From contig OY829366.1 in assembly GCA_963691755.1 (NCBI GenBank), positions 620,001-684,000 of the forward strand: 64,000 nt of DNA. The letters are read 5' to 3'. The position numbers were made by a program, and so were the translations under genes. A model generated the notes under the pieces. It was not told the origin of the DNA, did not search any database, and saw only the letters and a program-made list of their open reading frames with translations. How positions within the stretch are numbered: position 1 is the first letter of the stretch; the number at the start of each line of letters is the position of its first letter. This document shows, one piece after another, positions 1-8,342 of this stretch. The stretch is from Dinoroseobacter sp013215265. Its GTDB lineage: Bacteria; Pseudomonadota; Alphaproteobacteria; Rhodobacterales; Rhodobacteraceae.

Positions 1-243
1 GACCTTGCCCCGCGGACAGGCAAGGCGCCGGTTGTTCAGATGCGGTTCCGGCTCGGATTGGTATCCCCAGTCGTAGCGCGACATGTTCATTGGGTAACTT
101 AGCGCAGCGGGCATCTGGATGAACGGCCCGGCATCAGATCCGCCGTGTTCAATGACGATGACGGATTTGCCCGCCTCTGACAGACGGTAAGCGAGTGCGC
201 ATCCGGCGGAGCCTGCGCCAACGATAACATAATCTGCACGCAT
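1..243 (-). CDS. betA: Choline dehydrogenase, N-terminal part (cut by window edge)
   Basis: This is the first 81 codons of a GMC-family flavoprotein that oxidises choline to betaine aldehyde, usually at the inner membrane. The translation opens MRADYVIVGAGSAGCALAY, a dinucleotide-binding fold with the GxGxxG motif (VGAGSAG, residues 9-15) for FAD. It continues with an acidic strand end (VIVIEHGGSD) and a YDWGYQSEPEP segment typical of GMC dehydrogenases. The ATG lies 3 bases past the betB stop, so it is the last gene of a betI-betB-betA operon. The C-terminal catalytic half lies outside the window. Another GMC alcohol dehydrogenase would look alike here; the betB and betI neighbours make choline the likely substrate. 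Confidence 0.9.
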   Translation of the reverse strand, partial: MRADYVIVGAGSAGCALAYRLSEAGKSVIVIEHGGSDAGPFIQMPAALSYPMNMSRYDWGYQSEPEPHLNNRRLACPRGKV

Positions 244-246
244 GGC

Positions 247-1698
247 TTAGAACGGTGCCTCTACATCGCCCATGCGCACATAGACGGATTTGACCTGGCT
301 GTAGTGGTGGATCGCCTCCTTGGAGTTTTCACGCCCCACACCGCTTGCTTTCATGCCGCCGAAAGGGGCTTCAACCGGGGCATCGTTATAGGAATTGATG
401 AAGCAGGACCCAGCCTCCATCTGGCCGATTACGCGGTGTCCGCGGGTCAGATCGCGTGTGAACACGCCCGCGGACAATCCAAACTCGGTTGCGTTGGCGC
501 GCGCGATCGCCTCTTCCTCGGTCTTGAAGGTCAGAACAGACATGACAGGCCCAAAGATTTCTTCTTTCGCAATTGTCATGTTGTCTGTCACATCGGCGAA
601 AACGGTTGGCTCAAGGTAAAACCCATCCCGATCCAGACGTTTGCCACCGCAGACAAGCGTTGCGCCTTCCTCTTGACCAATCTGAATATAGCGCTGCACG
701 ATCTCCATCTGGGCCTGGCTGACCATGGGCCCGAAGTTTGTCGCCTCATCCTGTGGGTCGCCGATTGTGGCAACCGACAGACGCTCGCTCAGGCGTTTCA
801 GGAATTCGTCTTTGATCCCCTCCTGCACGAATACGCGGGTCCCGTTTGAACAGACCTGTCCGGATGAATAGAAGTTTCCGAGGATGGCGCCCCCAACGGC
901 GTTCTCGATATCTGCGTCATCGAAGATTAGGAGCGGAGATTTCCCGCCAAGCTCCATCGTGACATGCTTCATGTCTTTTGCAGCGTTGGCGTAGATCTTG
1001 CGTCCGGTTGGAACAGAACCAGTCAGGCTGACCTTGTTGACGCGTGGATCTGCGACCAGGGGTGCGCCAACTGCACCGGTTCCCTGGATGACGTTGTAAA
1101 GACCCGCGGGCAGGCCCGCTTCATGAAGGATTTCTGCAACTTTCAGTGCGCAAAGGGGGGTTGTCTCAGAGGGTTTGAACACCATTGCATTGCCGCAGGC
1201 GAGCGCAGGGGCGGCTTTCCAGCAGGCGATCTGGGTGGGGTAATTCCATGCGCCTATGCCCACGCAAAGGCCGAGCGCTTCGCGCACCGTGTAAACCCAA
1301 TCCTGCCCCAGCGGGATGTGCTCGCCTGTCAGGGTTCCTGCCAAACCGCCGAAGTACTCGAGCGCGTCTGCTCCAGATGTTGCATCGACATAGAGCGTTT
1401 CCGAAAGCGGCTTTCCCGTGTCGTAGGTTTCGAGAACAGACAACTCGCGATTGCGTTCACGGATGATGTCGGCGGCACGACGTAAGACCCGTCCGCGCTC
1501 GGTGCCAGAGCGTGCAGCCCATTCCTTTTGTGCATCCTTCGCGCTGGAAAGCGCTTGTTCCATGATCGCAGGTGTTGCCTCAAAGAGATTGGCGATAACT
1601 TTGCCCGTCGCTGGATAAATGACGGGAAGCGGGATGCCACTGGTGTCTTCGACATATGCGCCATTCACGAAATGGCTGGCAGGGGGTTGGGTTGTCAT
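247..1698 (-). CDS. betB: Betaine aldehyde dehydrogenase
   Basis: NAD(P)-dependent aldehyde dehydrogenase that converts betaine aldehyde to the osmoprotectant glycine betaine in the cytoplasm. At 483 aa it has the family's usual length. The catalytic pair is visible: Glu249 in MELGGKSP and nucleophile Cys283 in SGQVCSNGTRV, with the WNYP and FKPSE cofactor-binding segments around residues 151-178. The start ATG follows a purine-rich GGAGGCCCC stretch. The gene lies between betI (43 bases upstream) and betA (3 bases downstream), so all three are probably cotranscribed and repressed by BetI. The family assignment is firm; choline-pathway specificity rests mainly on context. Confidence 0.95.
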   Translation of the reverse strand: MTTQPPASHFVNGAYVEDTSGIPLPVIYPATGKVIANLFEATPAIMEQALSSAKDAQKEWAARSGTERGRVLRRAADIIRERNRELSVLETYDTGKPLSETLYVDATSGADALEYFGGLAGTLTGEHIPLGQDWVYTVREALGLCVGIGAWNYPTQIACWKAAPALACGNAMVFKPSETTPLCALKVAEILHEAGLPAGLYNVIQGTGAVGAPLVADPRVNKVSLTGSVPTGRKIYANAAKDMKHVTMELGGKSPLLIFDDADIENAVGGAILGNFYSSGQVCSNGTRVFVQEGIKDEFLKRLSERLSVATIGDPQDEATNFGPMVSQAQMEIVQRYIQIGQEEGATLVCGGKRLDRDGFYLEPTVFADVTDNMTIAKEEIFGPVMSVLTFKTEEEAIARANATEFGLSAGVFTRDLTRGHRVIGQMEAGSCFINSYNDAPVEAPFGGMKASGVGRENSKEAIHHYSQVKSVYVRMGDVEAPF

Positions 1699-1741
1699 TG
1701 GGGCCTCCGGCGAGAATTTTGTGAAAGCAATGAAAGGTCGG

Positions 1742-2317
1742 TCAGGCGCGACCGATCAGCGTGTTAAGGGTGCTTAGGACAATCTTGGTCGCTTTAGAAC
1801 TGCCAAGGGCTCCGTCGCGCAGCGCCTGCCGGAGATAAACGCCGTCAATTAGGGCGGCGAGGATCTGGGCATGATTCTCGGGGGTCAGGCTGATCGGGCG
1901 CAGATGTGCAAGCAAGGTGGAATGCAGTCGTCGCTGATAAATCCGCAGCAATCGCTGCGCTTCGGGGTCGGTCTGCGCCTGAACATAAAAATTTAGCCAC
2001 GCAGCAACGCTGGTTGCCGCAAAACAGTCGGGATCAAAGGAGGCCCGAATGATTGCTTCGATTTTTGCGCGGGGTGAACGGGCGGTCGCCATTTCCTTCC
2101 GAACAGCTTCCGAGAAGGATCGCAGGATTCCGAGCATACCGGCGTGTAGGATCTGGTCTTTACCGCCGAAATAGTGGTGGGCCAGAGCGCTGGACATGCC
2201 TGCGCGTTTGGCAATCTGGCTAACTGTTACCGACAGCGAGCCTGTTTCGCCAACTTCTGCGATCGTTGCCTTAACCAACGCGGCGCGACGGATGGGTTCC
2301 TGTCCAAGTTTTGGCAT
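1742..2317 (-). CDS. betI: TetR-family repressor of the betaine operon
   Basis: A 191-aa TetR/AcrR-type regulator. Residues about 10-60 form the DNA-binding helix-turn-helix (VSQIAKRAGMSSALAHHYFGGKDQ, split here by helices), and the rest is a helical ligand-binding dimer domain. In characterised bacteria BetI represses bet genes until choline binds it. It is the first gene of the betI-betB-betA operon, and a perfect 14-base palindrome lies 18 bases upstream of its ATG, which fits autoregulation. The MPKLGQEPIRRAALVKATI opening matches BetI proteins well. Choline as inducer is inferred from family and context. Confidence 0.92.
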   Translation of the reverse strand: MPKLGQEPIRRAALVKATIAEVGETGSLSVTVSQIAKRAGMSSALAHHYFGGKDQILHAGMLGILRSFSEAVRKEMATARSPRAKIEAIIRASFDPDCFAATSVAAWLNFYVQAQTDPEAQRLLRIYQRRLHSTLLAHLRPISLTPENHAQILAALIDGVYLRQALRDGALGSSKATKIVLSTLNTLIGRA

Positions 2318-2335
2318 AACATGTTCCGGTTTTTT

Positions 2336-2349
2336 ATTGACTCGTCAAT
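2336..2349. promoter_or_regulatory. Probable BetI operator (ATTGACTCGTCAAT)
   Basis: A perfect inverted repeat of two 6-base arms (ATTGAC / GTCAAT) around TC, ending 18 bases upstream of the betI start. Size and position fit a TetR-family operator, and the ATTGA...TCAAT ends resemble BetI boxes known in other proteobacteria. It also contains a GANTC site (GACTC), so CcrM-type methylation could touch it. Binding is inferred. Confidence 0.6.
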
Positions 2350-2408
2350 CAACATAAACCGTGGCCTGTGTCTACCCTATCGAAATCAAGAGCATGAATT
2401 TCACGCAG

Positions 2409-3392
2409 TTATTGCTTGTAGTCGCCGCTCTGGTGCCACTGCCACGCGTCGCTGATCATCTGCTTCATGTTTGAACGATGAGGGGTCCATCCAAGCTCGC
2501 TCAATGCACGTGAGCTTCCCGATACGAGAGATGTCGCATCGCCCGGGCGTCTTTCCCCGTATTCAATCGGAACATCCCGGTTGGTGGCCCGCCGAGCGTT
2601 TTCCAAAACTTCCCGAACCGAAAACCCAGACCCGGTGCCAAGATTGAAGGCGCGACTGCCTTTGCCATCAATCAGCCACTTCAAGCCGGATACATGCGCA
2701 TCAACCAGATCGCTGACATGCACATAATCGCGAATGCAGGTTCCATCTGGCGTCGGGTAGTCTGTCCCAAAGACCGTGAGTGCGGGTCTTTGACCGTCGA
2801 TCGCCTGAAGGATGAGTGGAATGAGGTGAGTCTCGGGGCGATGAAACTCGCCTATCTCGCCATCAGGGTCTGCCCCGGCAACGTTGAAATACCGAAAGAT
2901 GACATGCTGAAGGTCATAGGTGGCCTCAAAATTCGACAGAATTTGTTCAATCGCCTGTTTTGAAGCGCCGTAGGCGTTGATCGGGATTTGACCGCTGTCT
3001 TCATCAAGCACTACACCATCCTGATCGCCATATGTCGCGCAGGTCGATGAAAACACGAACCGTTTGCAATCAGCGGCAACTGCCGCTTCGATCAGGTTCA
3101 ATGCGCCGGTGACGTTTTCCCGCCAATACAGGCCCGGGTCCTTCATGGAATCACCAACCTGACTAAGAGCGGCGAAATGCATTACGGCAATCGGCTGATG
3201 CTTGGCAAAGACGGTGTCGATACGCGCGCGATCGAGAAGATTTCCTTCCTCAAGTGGCCCAAATTTGACCGCATCTGCCCAACCCGTGGAAAGATTGTCG
3301 AAGGTGACAGGTTCAAATCCGGCCCTCGATAAAGCTTTGCAAGCATGCGACCCGATATATCCTGCACCACCGGTCACCAACACACGATCCAT
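2409..3392 (-). CDS. galE: UDP-glucose 4-epimerase
   Basis: NAD-dependent short-chain dehydrogenase-type epimerase interconverting UDP-glucose and UDP-galactose, feeding polysaccharide and lipopolysaccharide synthesis. The 327-aa product opens MDRVLVTGGAGYIGSHACK with the GxxGxxG NAD motif. It carries the catalytic Tyr141-x3-Lys145 (YGASK) after a Ser/Thr at 115-117, and the RYFNVAGADPDG substrate-loop motif. I chose the ATG at 3392 because AAAGGAG lies about 8 bases upstream and the conserved fold begins at once; an in-frame extension to 3455 lacks family sequence. No other sugar genes flank it. A 4-epimerase of another UDP-sugar is possible. Confidence 0.92.
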   Translation of the reverse strand: MDRVLVTGGAGYIGSHACKALSRAGFEPVTFDNLSTGWADAVKFGPLEEGNLLDRARIDTVFAKHQPIAVMHFAALSQVGDSMKDPGLYWRENVTGALNLIEAAVAADCKRFVFSSTCATYGDQDGVVLDEDSGQIPINAYGASKQAIEQILSNFEATYDLQHVIFRYFNVAGADPDGEIGEFHRPETHLIPLILQAIDGQRPALTVFGTDYPTPDGTCIRDYVHVSDLVDAHVSGLKWLIDGKGSRAFNLGTGSGFSVREVLENARRATNRDVPIEYGERRPGDATSLVSGSSRALSELGWTPHRSNMKQMISDAWQWHQSGDYKQ

Positions 3393-3606
3393 TCGATCCG
3401 CTCCTTTCCCAATCTGTACTTGCCAATATCCGGCTTCTGAGGCCTGGGGAACCAAAACGTGCGTCCGCTCGAACCATTTGGAAGGTTCTTTCCATCTTGC
3501 ATGAAATTGGATCGAACCTGCGCAGGATTGCCATCAAACTTCTCCTTTTCCGTCACCGGAACAGAGCAGTCTGGCAATGGGTGAGCGTGGTCGAAATGAG
3601 GTAGGC

Positions 3607-5115
3607 GTGACGGTGTTTTTGCACCTTACAACGAAGTTCGGGTCAAATGGCGTGTCCCTAAACGGCGTGGCCGATATGGAGCTCTTAAATATACTTGGTC
3701 AGTGGACGCTATATTCGGCGTCCCAAACTGACTACTCGCTTGGGGCCTTTCAAATTGGTAACAGTGGCGGGCTGTCTCAGCTCGATGGCGTTGGCTACGC
3801 CGCGTCCAGTGGAACTCTAGGTGTCCATGGACTGTCAGTGTTGCAGGTTGGTGCGCAACTTGGACTGATCCCTCGGTCATCTTTTGAGGATAAATTGGCC
3901 ATCCATGATCTGAATATCAACGGAAGTTTTGGGAATGTTGCACCACCCGTAAATAGTATCGCGAATGAAATGGCCCGGCTGAGCGCGACCACCTCCATTC
4001 GAATTGATGGTATCGATTATGCTTATTTTGCAAATAGTGAAAATGCGGGTTTCAAGGGGTATGAAGTCAGCAATAATTTGGATTTGACGGAAATAACCGC
4101 CCGCAATGACAACCAAAAATCGCATTTGGGGGATGTTACGGATTTGCTGGCCTTAGAGGCCTATGGGAAGAATTTCATTTTTGCGACATCCGCCGAAGAT
4201 GCGGGCGTATCAAGTTATCGTTTGGATAAGTTTGGGCGTACCTACAGCAAACACAACACAGGGCCCGAAGATGGGATCGGGATGAGCGGGACCACCGCTA
4301 TGGTGTCCGTCGAAACGGAAGGTGATGTGTTCCTGATCGTGGCGGGGGCTGGATCAAACTCGCTGACCTCGTTTCGCATTAGCAAGCAAGGCGTGCTTCG
4401 CGAAAAAGACCATATCGTCGATACTGGTGACACACGGTTCGAGACCGTTTCTGCGCTTGAGGCCGTACAGATCAATGACCGAAGTTTTGTTCTGGCAGGT
4501 GGCAACGATGACGGGATCACGTTGTTCGAGCTGACCCCGAGGTCTGGCAAACTGAAACTATGGGGTGTGCTGGAAGACAGCAACGCGACAACGTTGGCGA
4601 GCGTCAGCGACATCGAAGCACTGGAGGTTGACGGAGAGCTCCATCTTTACGTGACCTCGGCATATGAGAACGGCATAACGCATCTGAAAGCAGATGTTGG
4701 CACACTGGCATCTCCGATTGTTGGCACAAAGAACGCCGAGGTCTTTGACGGATCGGCAAATGACGATTTGATACTTGGAATGAATGGCGACGATACCCTT
4801 CGCGGGAATGCAGGGGATGACTGGCTGATCGATGGACGCGGCATGGATCTGTTGGAAGGAGGGATCGGCGCGGATGTCTTCTGTTTTGCGGTGGATCGCA
4901 AAACAGACACGATCGTGGATTTCACGCCTGGCGTGGACCGCATAGATCTGTCCGAGATCCCGATGCTTTACAGCCTGGAGCAAACGACAATTGTGCAGAA
5001 AGACTTTGGTGTGGTGGTCAGTTTCGGAAGCGAGCGTGTCAAGATTCTGTCAAATGATCTGGGCGGCGATATCATGGTTGCAGACATCAACTCCAATGAT
5101 TTCATTTTCAACTGA
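3607..5115 (+). CDS. RTX-type calcium-binding repeat protein, probably secreted
   Basis: About 502 aa. The first 370 residues have repeated beta-propeller-like blades (short segments ending in ...YVTSAYENGITH, VAGAGSNSLTSF, LAGGNDDGITLF). A block of RTX nonapeptides follows at about residues 390-425 (GSANDDLILGMNGDDTLRG, NAGDDWL, GGIGADVF) and then a C-terminal tail (TIVDFTPGVDRIDLSEI) like those of type I secretion substrates. RTX repeats bind calcium outside the cell. There is no signal peptide, as expected for type I export, but no transporter gene lies nearby. The GTG at 3607 has GAGGTAG just upstream; an in-frame ATG at 3577 has no clear ribosome site. It ends 2 bases from the convergent tamB. 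Function unknown. Confidence 0.75.
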   Translation: MTVFLHLTTKFGSNGVSLNGVADMELLNILGQWTLYSASQTDYSLGAFQIGNSGGLSQLDGVGYAASSGTLGVHGLSVLQVGAQLGLIPRSSFEDKLAIHDLNINGSFGNVAPPVNSIANEMARLSATTSIRIDGIDYAYFANSENAGFKGYEVSNNLDLTEITARNDNQKSHLGDVTDLLALEAYGKNFIFATSAEDAGVSSYRLDKFGRTYSKHNTGPEDGIGMSGTTAMVSVETEGDVFLIVAGAGSNSLTSFRISKQGVLREKDHIVDTGDTRFETVSALEAVQINDRSFVLAGGNDDGITLFELTPRSGKLKLWGVLEDSNATTLASVSDIEALEVDGELHLYVTSAYENGITHLKADVGTLASPIVGTKNAEVFDGSANDDLILGMNGDDTLRGNAGDDWLIDGRGMDLLEGGIGADVFCFAVDRKTDTIVDFTPGVDRIDLSEIPMLYSLEQTTIVQKDFGVVVSFGSERVKILSNDLGGDIMVADINSNDFIFN

Positions 5116-5117
5116 CC

Positions 5118-8100
5118 TCAGTAATCGGTCTCGAAGAAGAAACCCAACCCCGTGCTGCCATTGCTGTTTGCTGTACCCCTGAGTGTTAGCTTCGGGGACA
5201 CGTCAAGGTTCAAGGTAATGCTGCTTTGACCATCGGCGCCAATGGTGACATCGCTGTAAACATTATCGCTCAGGTATTTTCCGGCACGCACTGCAAGCCC
5301 ATCGCCTGCGTCGTCGGTAGTGATATCGAAGTCATCAAGCCCTGTCGCCTCGCGAAGCTGGTTAAGTGGCCCGCCGGTACCGTCACCGGTTAAAGTGACC
5401 AGAGCAGCGGCCAGTTGCGCGGCTTGCAAGGGTGAAAGTTGACTGAGACCACGCCCAAAGAGGAAGCGTGACAGGGCTTCATCCTGCGGCAGCGGAGGAG
5501 TGGATGTGATTGTCAGATCAGGCGCACTTGCTGGGCCAGACACCGTTACTGTCAATGATACGCTTTGATTTGCGGCGGAAGCTCTCAGCGAAAGAATGGG
5601 ATCAAACGCGCCTTCGAGTAGAACGGTGGCTTCATCCAGCGTCAGCCTGTGCCACAACAGATCCAATCTGCCACGGATAAGGGAATATGCCCCCTCCGGG
5701 CGGATGTCGTTGGACTTGCCACGTAAGGTTAGCGTCCCGCCCAGCTCAGCATCCAGACCGCGCCCCCGAACAAAAATCTGATTTGGTGCGGAAAGCCGGA
5801 TATTCAGGTCTAGCGCTCCGCTGCCCCTTGCGGCAGTCGAAGATTTCAGCAGACCCGCTTGGGCACGCGTTTGCCTGACGCCTGCTGGCTCGGCAATGTG
5901 TTGAATGTCTTCAAGGAGACCGGACCTGCCAGCATTGAAGCGACTGAGGCGAATTTCAGTAGGGCCCACCGCAATATCCCCTTCTGCTGAAACCTGACCT
6001 GACAAATTGCCCAGCAAGCGGACCTCACCGCTTGCGGAACTGTGCAGCGCGTTTTCCTGCTGAATGATGAAGTCTGATAGGTTGAGGGCGATATTGCTGG
6101 GATAGGGTGATTGCAGACCGAGTGATCCATTCACTCCAAGCGCCCCACCGTCGCTGCCATTGGCATCAATCACGATCTGAGCGGTTGAACCTGCCAGATC
6201 GATTGTGCCAGACCCGTTCGTGAGCGCAAAGGGCAGTGACGGGTCGACGAGTTCTGCACCAGACATCGAAATACTGCCAGAAACATTGCTTAGCCCAAAA
6301 CCACCGTTCAGCCGTAATGACCCTTGCGCAGACCCAGATAAGTTGCGCGGTGTCAGGAATGGATTGGCAAGGGCGAGCTGTGCGCGACCATCGACTGATA
6401 TGTCAGCATTTGAAAAATCGGACGGGATCGTACCATTTATTGAGAGCGAAAGGTCACCCGGTCCGCTTGCTGTGCCCGACAGCGCTATCTGGTTATCTGC
6501 TTCAGTCGCATTGATCTGCAGGGTTGCACGTCCCGGGAAGCCAGGCACGATCCGCGACAGCGTTGCTATATCCAGCGAAACGGTTGCCTCGCTCTCGCTG
6601 TCGGTAATCTGTGTACTGGCTTGAATGCTTGCGTGATCGCTTTGAAGGATCGCTCGAGGAATCTGAAAACCGGTTTCATCGCGTTTCGCCGCAACGTAGA
6701 GTGTCAGTATTCCAGCGGTCAGAAGATCGAGGCTTGCCATACCAACGGCAAGATCACGGCCATTCCCCGCAAGATCGACGTCGAAAGACCCTGAAAGTAA
6801 GTTCGCAGAACCCATTGCGCGCGCCGAAACCGCCCCGGATAGGGTCTGGTTCGCAAGCGCTGAAAATGCGTTCAGATCTGGCAGATTGAGCTGAACATCG
6901 AAAACAGTATTGATCCCTTCGCCAAAGCCGGAGAAGACAAATTGACCGTTGGCACCGCCCGCTGCGATGGCAAGGTTTTGGACTGTAATTTCTGTCCCGG
7001 CATTTTCGGTACGGCGTGTGGCGAACTGGATATTGATTGTTTCTCCTACCGCCTGCTGGATTGCGTTATCCATGATGGACAAACCATTGGCCGAAAAGTC
7101 GCCTCCGAAATCAAACATTTCATCTTCGCGCGATATGATGCCGTCTAGCGACAAATCAATTTCGGAGGCCTGAAACGCGCTGGTGGTCAAATTGGAGCCG
7201 CGAAAAGACCCCTCAATGGCGCTGCTTTGCGCTTTGTCATAGCTCAACGAGATATTGGCTGATCCAATTGAAATCGGGTCACCAGGTACAGGCAGCCGGA
7301 CTTGGCCCGTGGGATCGCTGATTTGACCATCAAGCTGAATTAACGTGGGCCATCCAGCTTCGTCGATGGTCCCGCTCGCCTGGAAACGGACAGTTTTGGC
7401 AATGATTGCGGCTTCTTCCACGTGCAGTGCGCCAATTGTTGTGACACGGGCACGCGTGGATACGCGTAGGTCGGTCCCGAAGAAGTCGCGAAACTCTGGA
7501 TGAAACAGCTTGGTCAGATCACCATGCGCATCTGCAACAAAGACGCGGTCCTGGCTTTCCGCTTCGATACGGGTCGAAAACTGGCCAGATAACCGACGTT
7601 CGCCCGCAGTATCGAGCGTAAGATTGGCCTCAAATGCGTCGATCGGTGCATCGCCCTGTAGGTTCAGCGATAGCGATGGCGTTTCTGGAATGCGAAGCAA
7701 AGTCGCGACCAAACCATTCTGATCTTCCGCAAGTGTTACCCCAAGGTCGAGGTTCCGCGTTTCGTTGTCGAAGGACACCGAGAGATCAAATGAGCCCGAC
7801 ACATTGTCCAAACGATTGATCTCTAACGCGGCACTCCCTGCACCGTCGTCTAGAGATGCATTGCCCGTGAGCGAAAAGCGTGTTTCGGGTAACCTGTTTG
7901 ACAGAATACCAGCGCCCAATCGTAGGTCGTCGGTCTCAATCTTACCGATTGAAATAGAAACCGGTAGGTTCGGCAGCTCAAAGGGGGTCGCGGCAGCATT
8001 TGGTCTATTGGGCGCCTCGGATACCGGCCGACGACGCACGTCGATAAGCTCCGCAGACAATTCAGTGATCTTGATATCGCCGCGAAGAATGGCGGTAAGC

Positions 8101-8342
8101 TTCCAGTCGAGAACAGCATTTTCAATTACAAGCCATTCGCCACTGGGGTCAGAAATTGACAGGCGCTCAAGCCGTGCCTTTCCTCTCCACGCACCGGAAA
8201 GCCCTTCTATATTGACCTGACGTGTATCGTCTGAAAGGCTTCGTTGAAGAAAACGCTCCACGAACCCTGGCCCGTCTGCCTCTTCGGCCAAGGTTGCAAG
8301 GGGAAGTGTGCAAAGAAGGACGATTAAGACAGTTCGTAACAT
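5118..8342 (-). CDS. tamB: Translocation and assembly module subunit TamB (DUF490)
   Basis: A 1074-aa inner-membrane-anchored periplasmic protein made largely of beta-rich AsmA/DUF490 repeats. It has an N-terminal signal anchor (residues 2-19, VLIVLLCTLPLATLAEE), and the family's C-terminal domain shows in RGRGLDAELGGTLTLRG and QDEALSRFLFGRGLSQLSPLQAAQLA. TamB-type proteins form hydrophobic grooves bridging to the outer membrane, acting with TamA in outer-membrane protein insertion and probably phospholipid transport. Its ATG overlaps the tamA stop by one base (TGATG), so the two are translationally coupled. It is somewhat shorter than the E. coli protein (about 1260 aa), common in alphaproteobacteria. 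Confidence 0.93.
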   Translation of the reverse strand: MLRTVLIVLLCTLPLATLAEEADGPGFVERFLQRSLSDDTRQVNIEGLSGAWRGKARLERLSISDPSGEWLVIENAVLDWKLTAILRGDIKITELSAELIDVRRRPVSEAPNRPNAAATPFELPNLPVSISIGKIETDDLRLGAGILSNRLPETRFSLTGNASLDDGAGSAALEINRLDNVSGSFDLSVSFDNETRNLDLGVTLAEDQNGLVATLLRIPETPSLSLNLQGDAPIDAFEANLTLDTAGERRLSGQFSTRIEAESQDRVFVADAHGDLTKLFHPEFRDFFGTDLRVSTRARVTTIGALHVEEAAIIAKTVRFQASGTIDEAGWPTLIQLDGQISDPTGQVRLPVPGDPISIGSANISLSYDKAQSSAIEGSFRGSNLTTSAFQASEIDLSLDGIISREDEMFDFGGDFSANGLSIMDNAIQQAVGETINIQFATRRTENAGTEITVQNLAIAAGGANGQFVFSGFGEGINTVFDVQLNLPDLNAFSALANQTLSGAVSARAMGSANLLSGSFDVDLAGNGRDLAVGMASLDLLTAGILTLYVAAKRDETGFQIPRAILQSDHASIQASTQITDSESEATVSLDIATLSRIVPGFPGRATLQINATEADNQIALSGTASGPGDLSLSINGTIPSDFSNADISVDGRAQLALANPFLTPRNLSGSAQGSLRLNGGFGLSNVSGSISMSGAELVDPSLPFALTNGSGTIDLAGSTAQIVIDANGSDGGALGVNGSLGLQSPYPSNIALNLSDFIIQQENALHSSASGEVRLLGNLSGQVSAEGDIAVGPTEIRLSRFNAGRSGLLEDIQHIAEPAGVRQTRAQAGLLKSSTAARGSGALDLNIRLSAPNQIFVRGRGLDAELGGTLTLRGKSNDIRPEGAYSLIRGRLDLLWHRLTLDEATVLLEGAFDPILSLRASAANQSVSLTVTVSGPASAPDLTITSTPPLPQDEALSRFLFGRGLSQLSPLQAAQLAAALVTLTGDGTGGPLNQLREATGLDDFDITTDDAGDGLAVRAGKYLSDNVYSDVTIGADGQSSITLNLDVSPKLTLRGTANSNGSTGLGFFFETDY

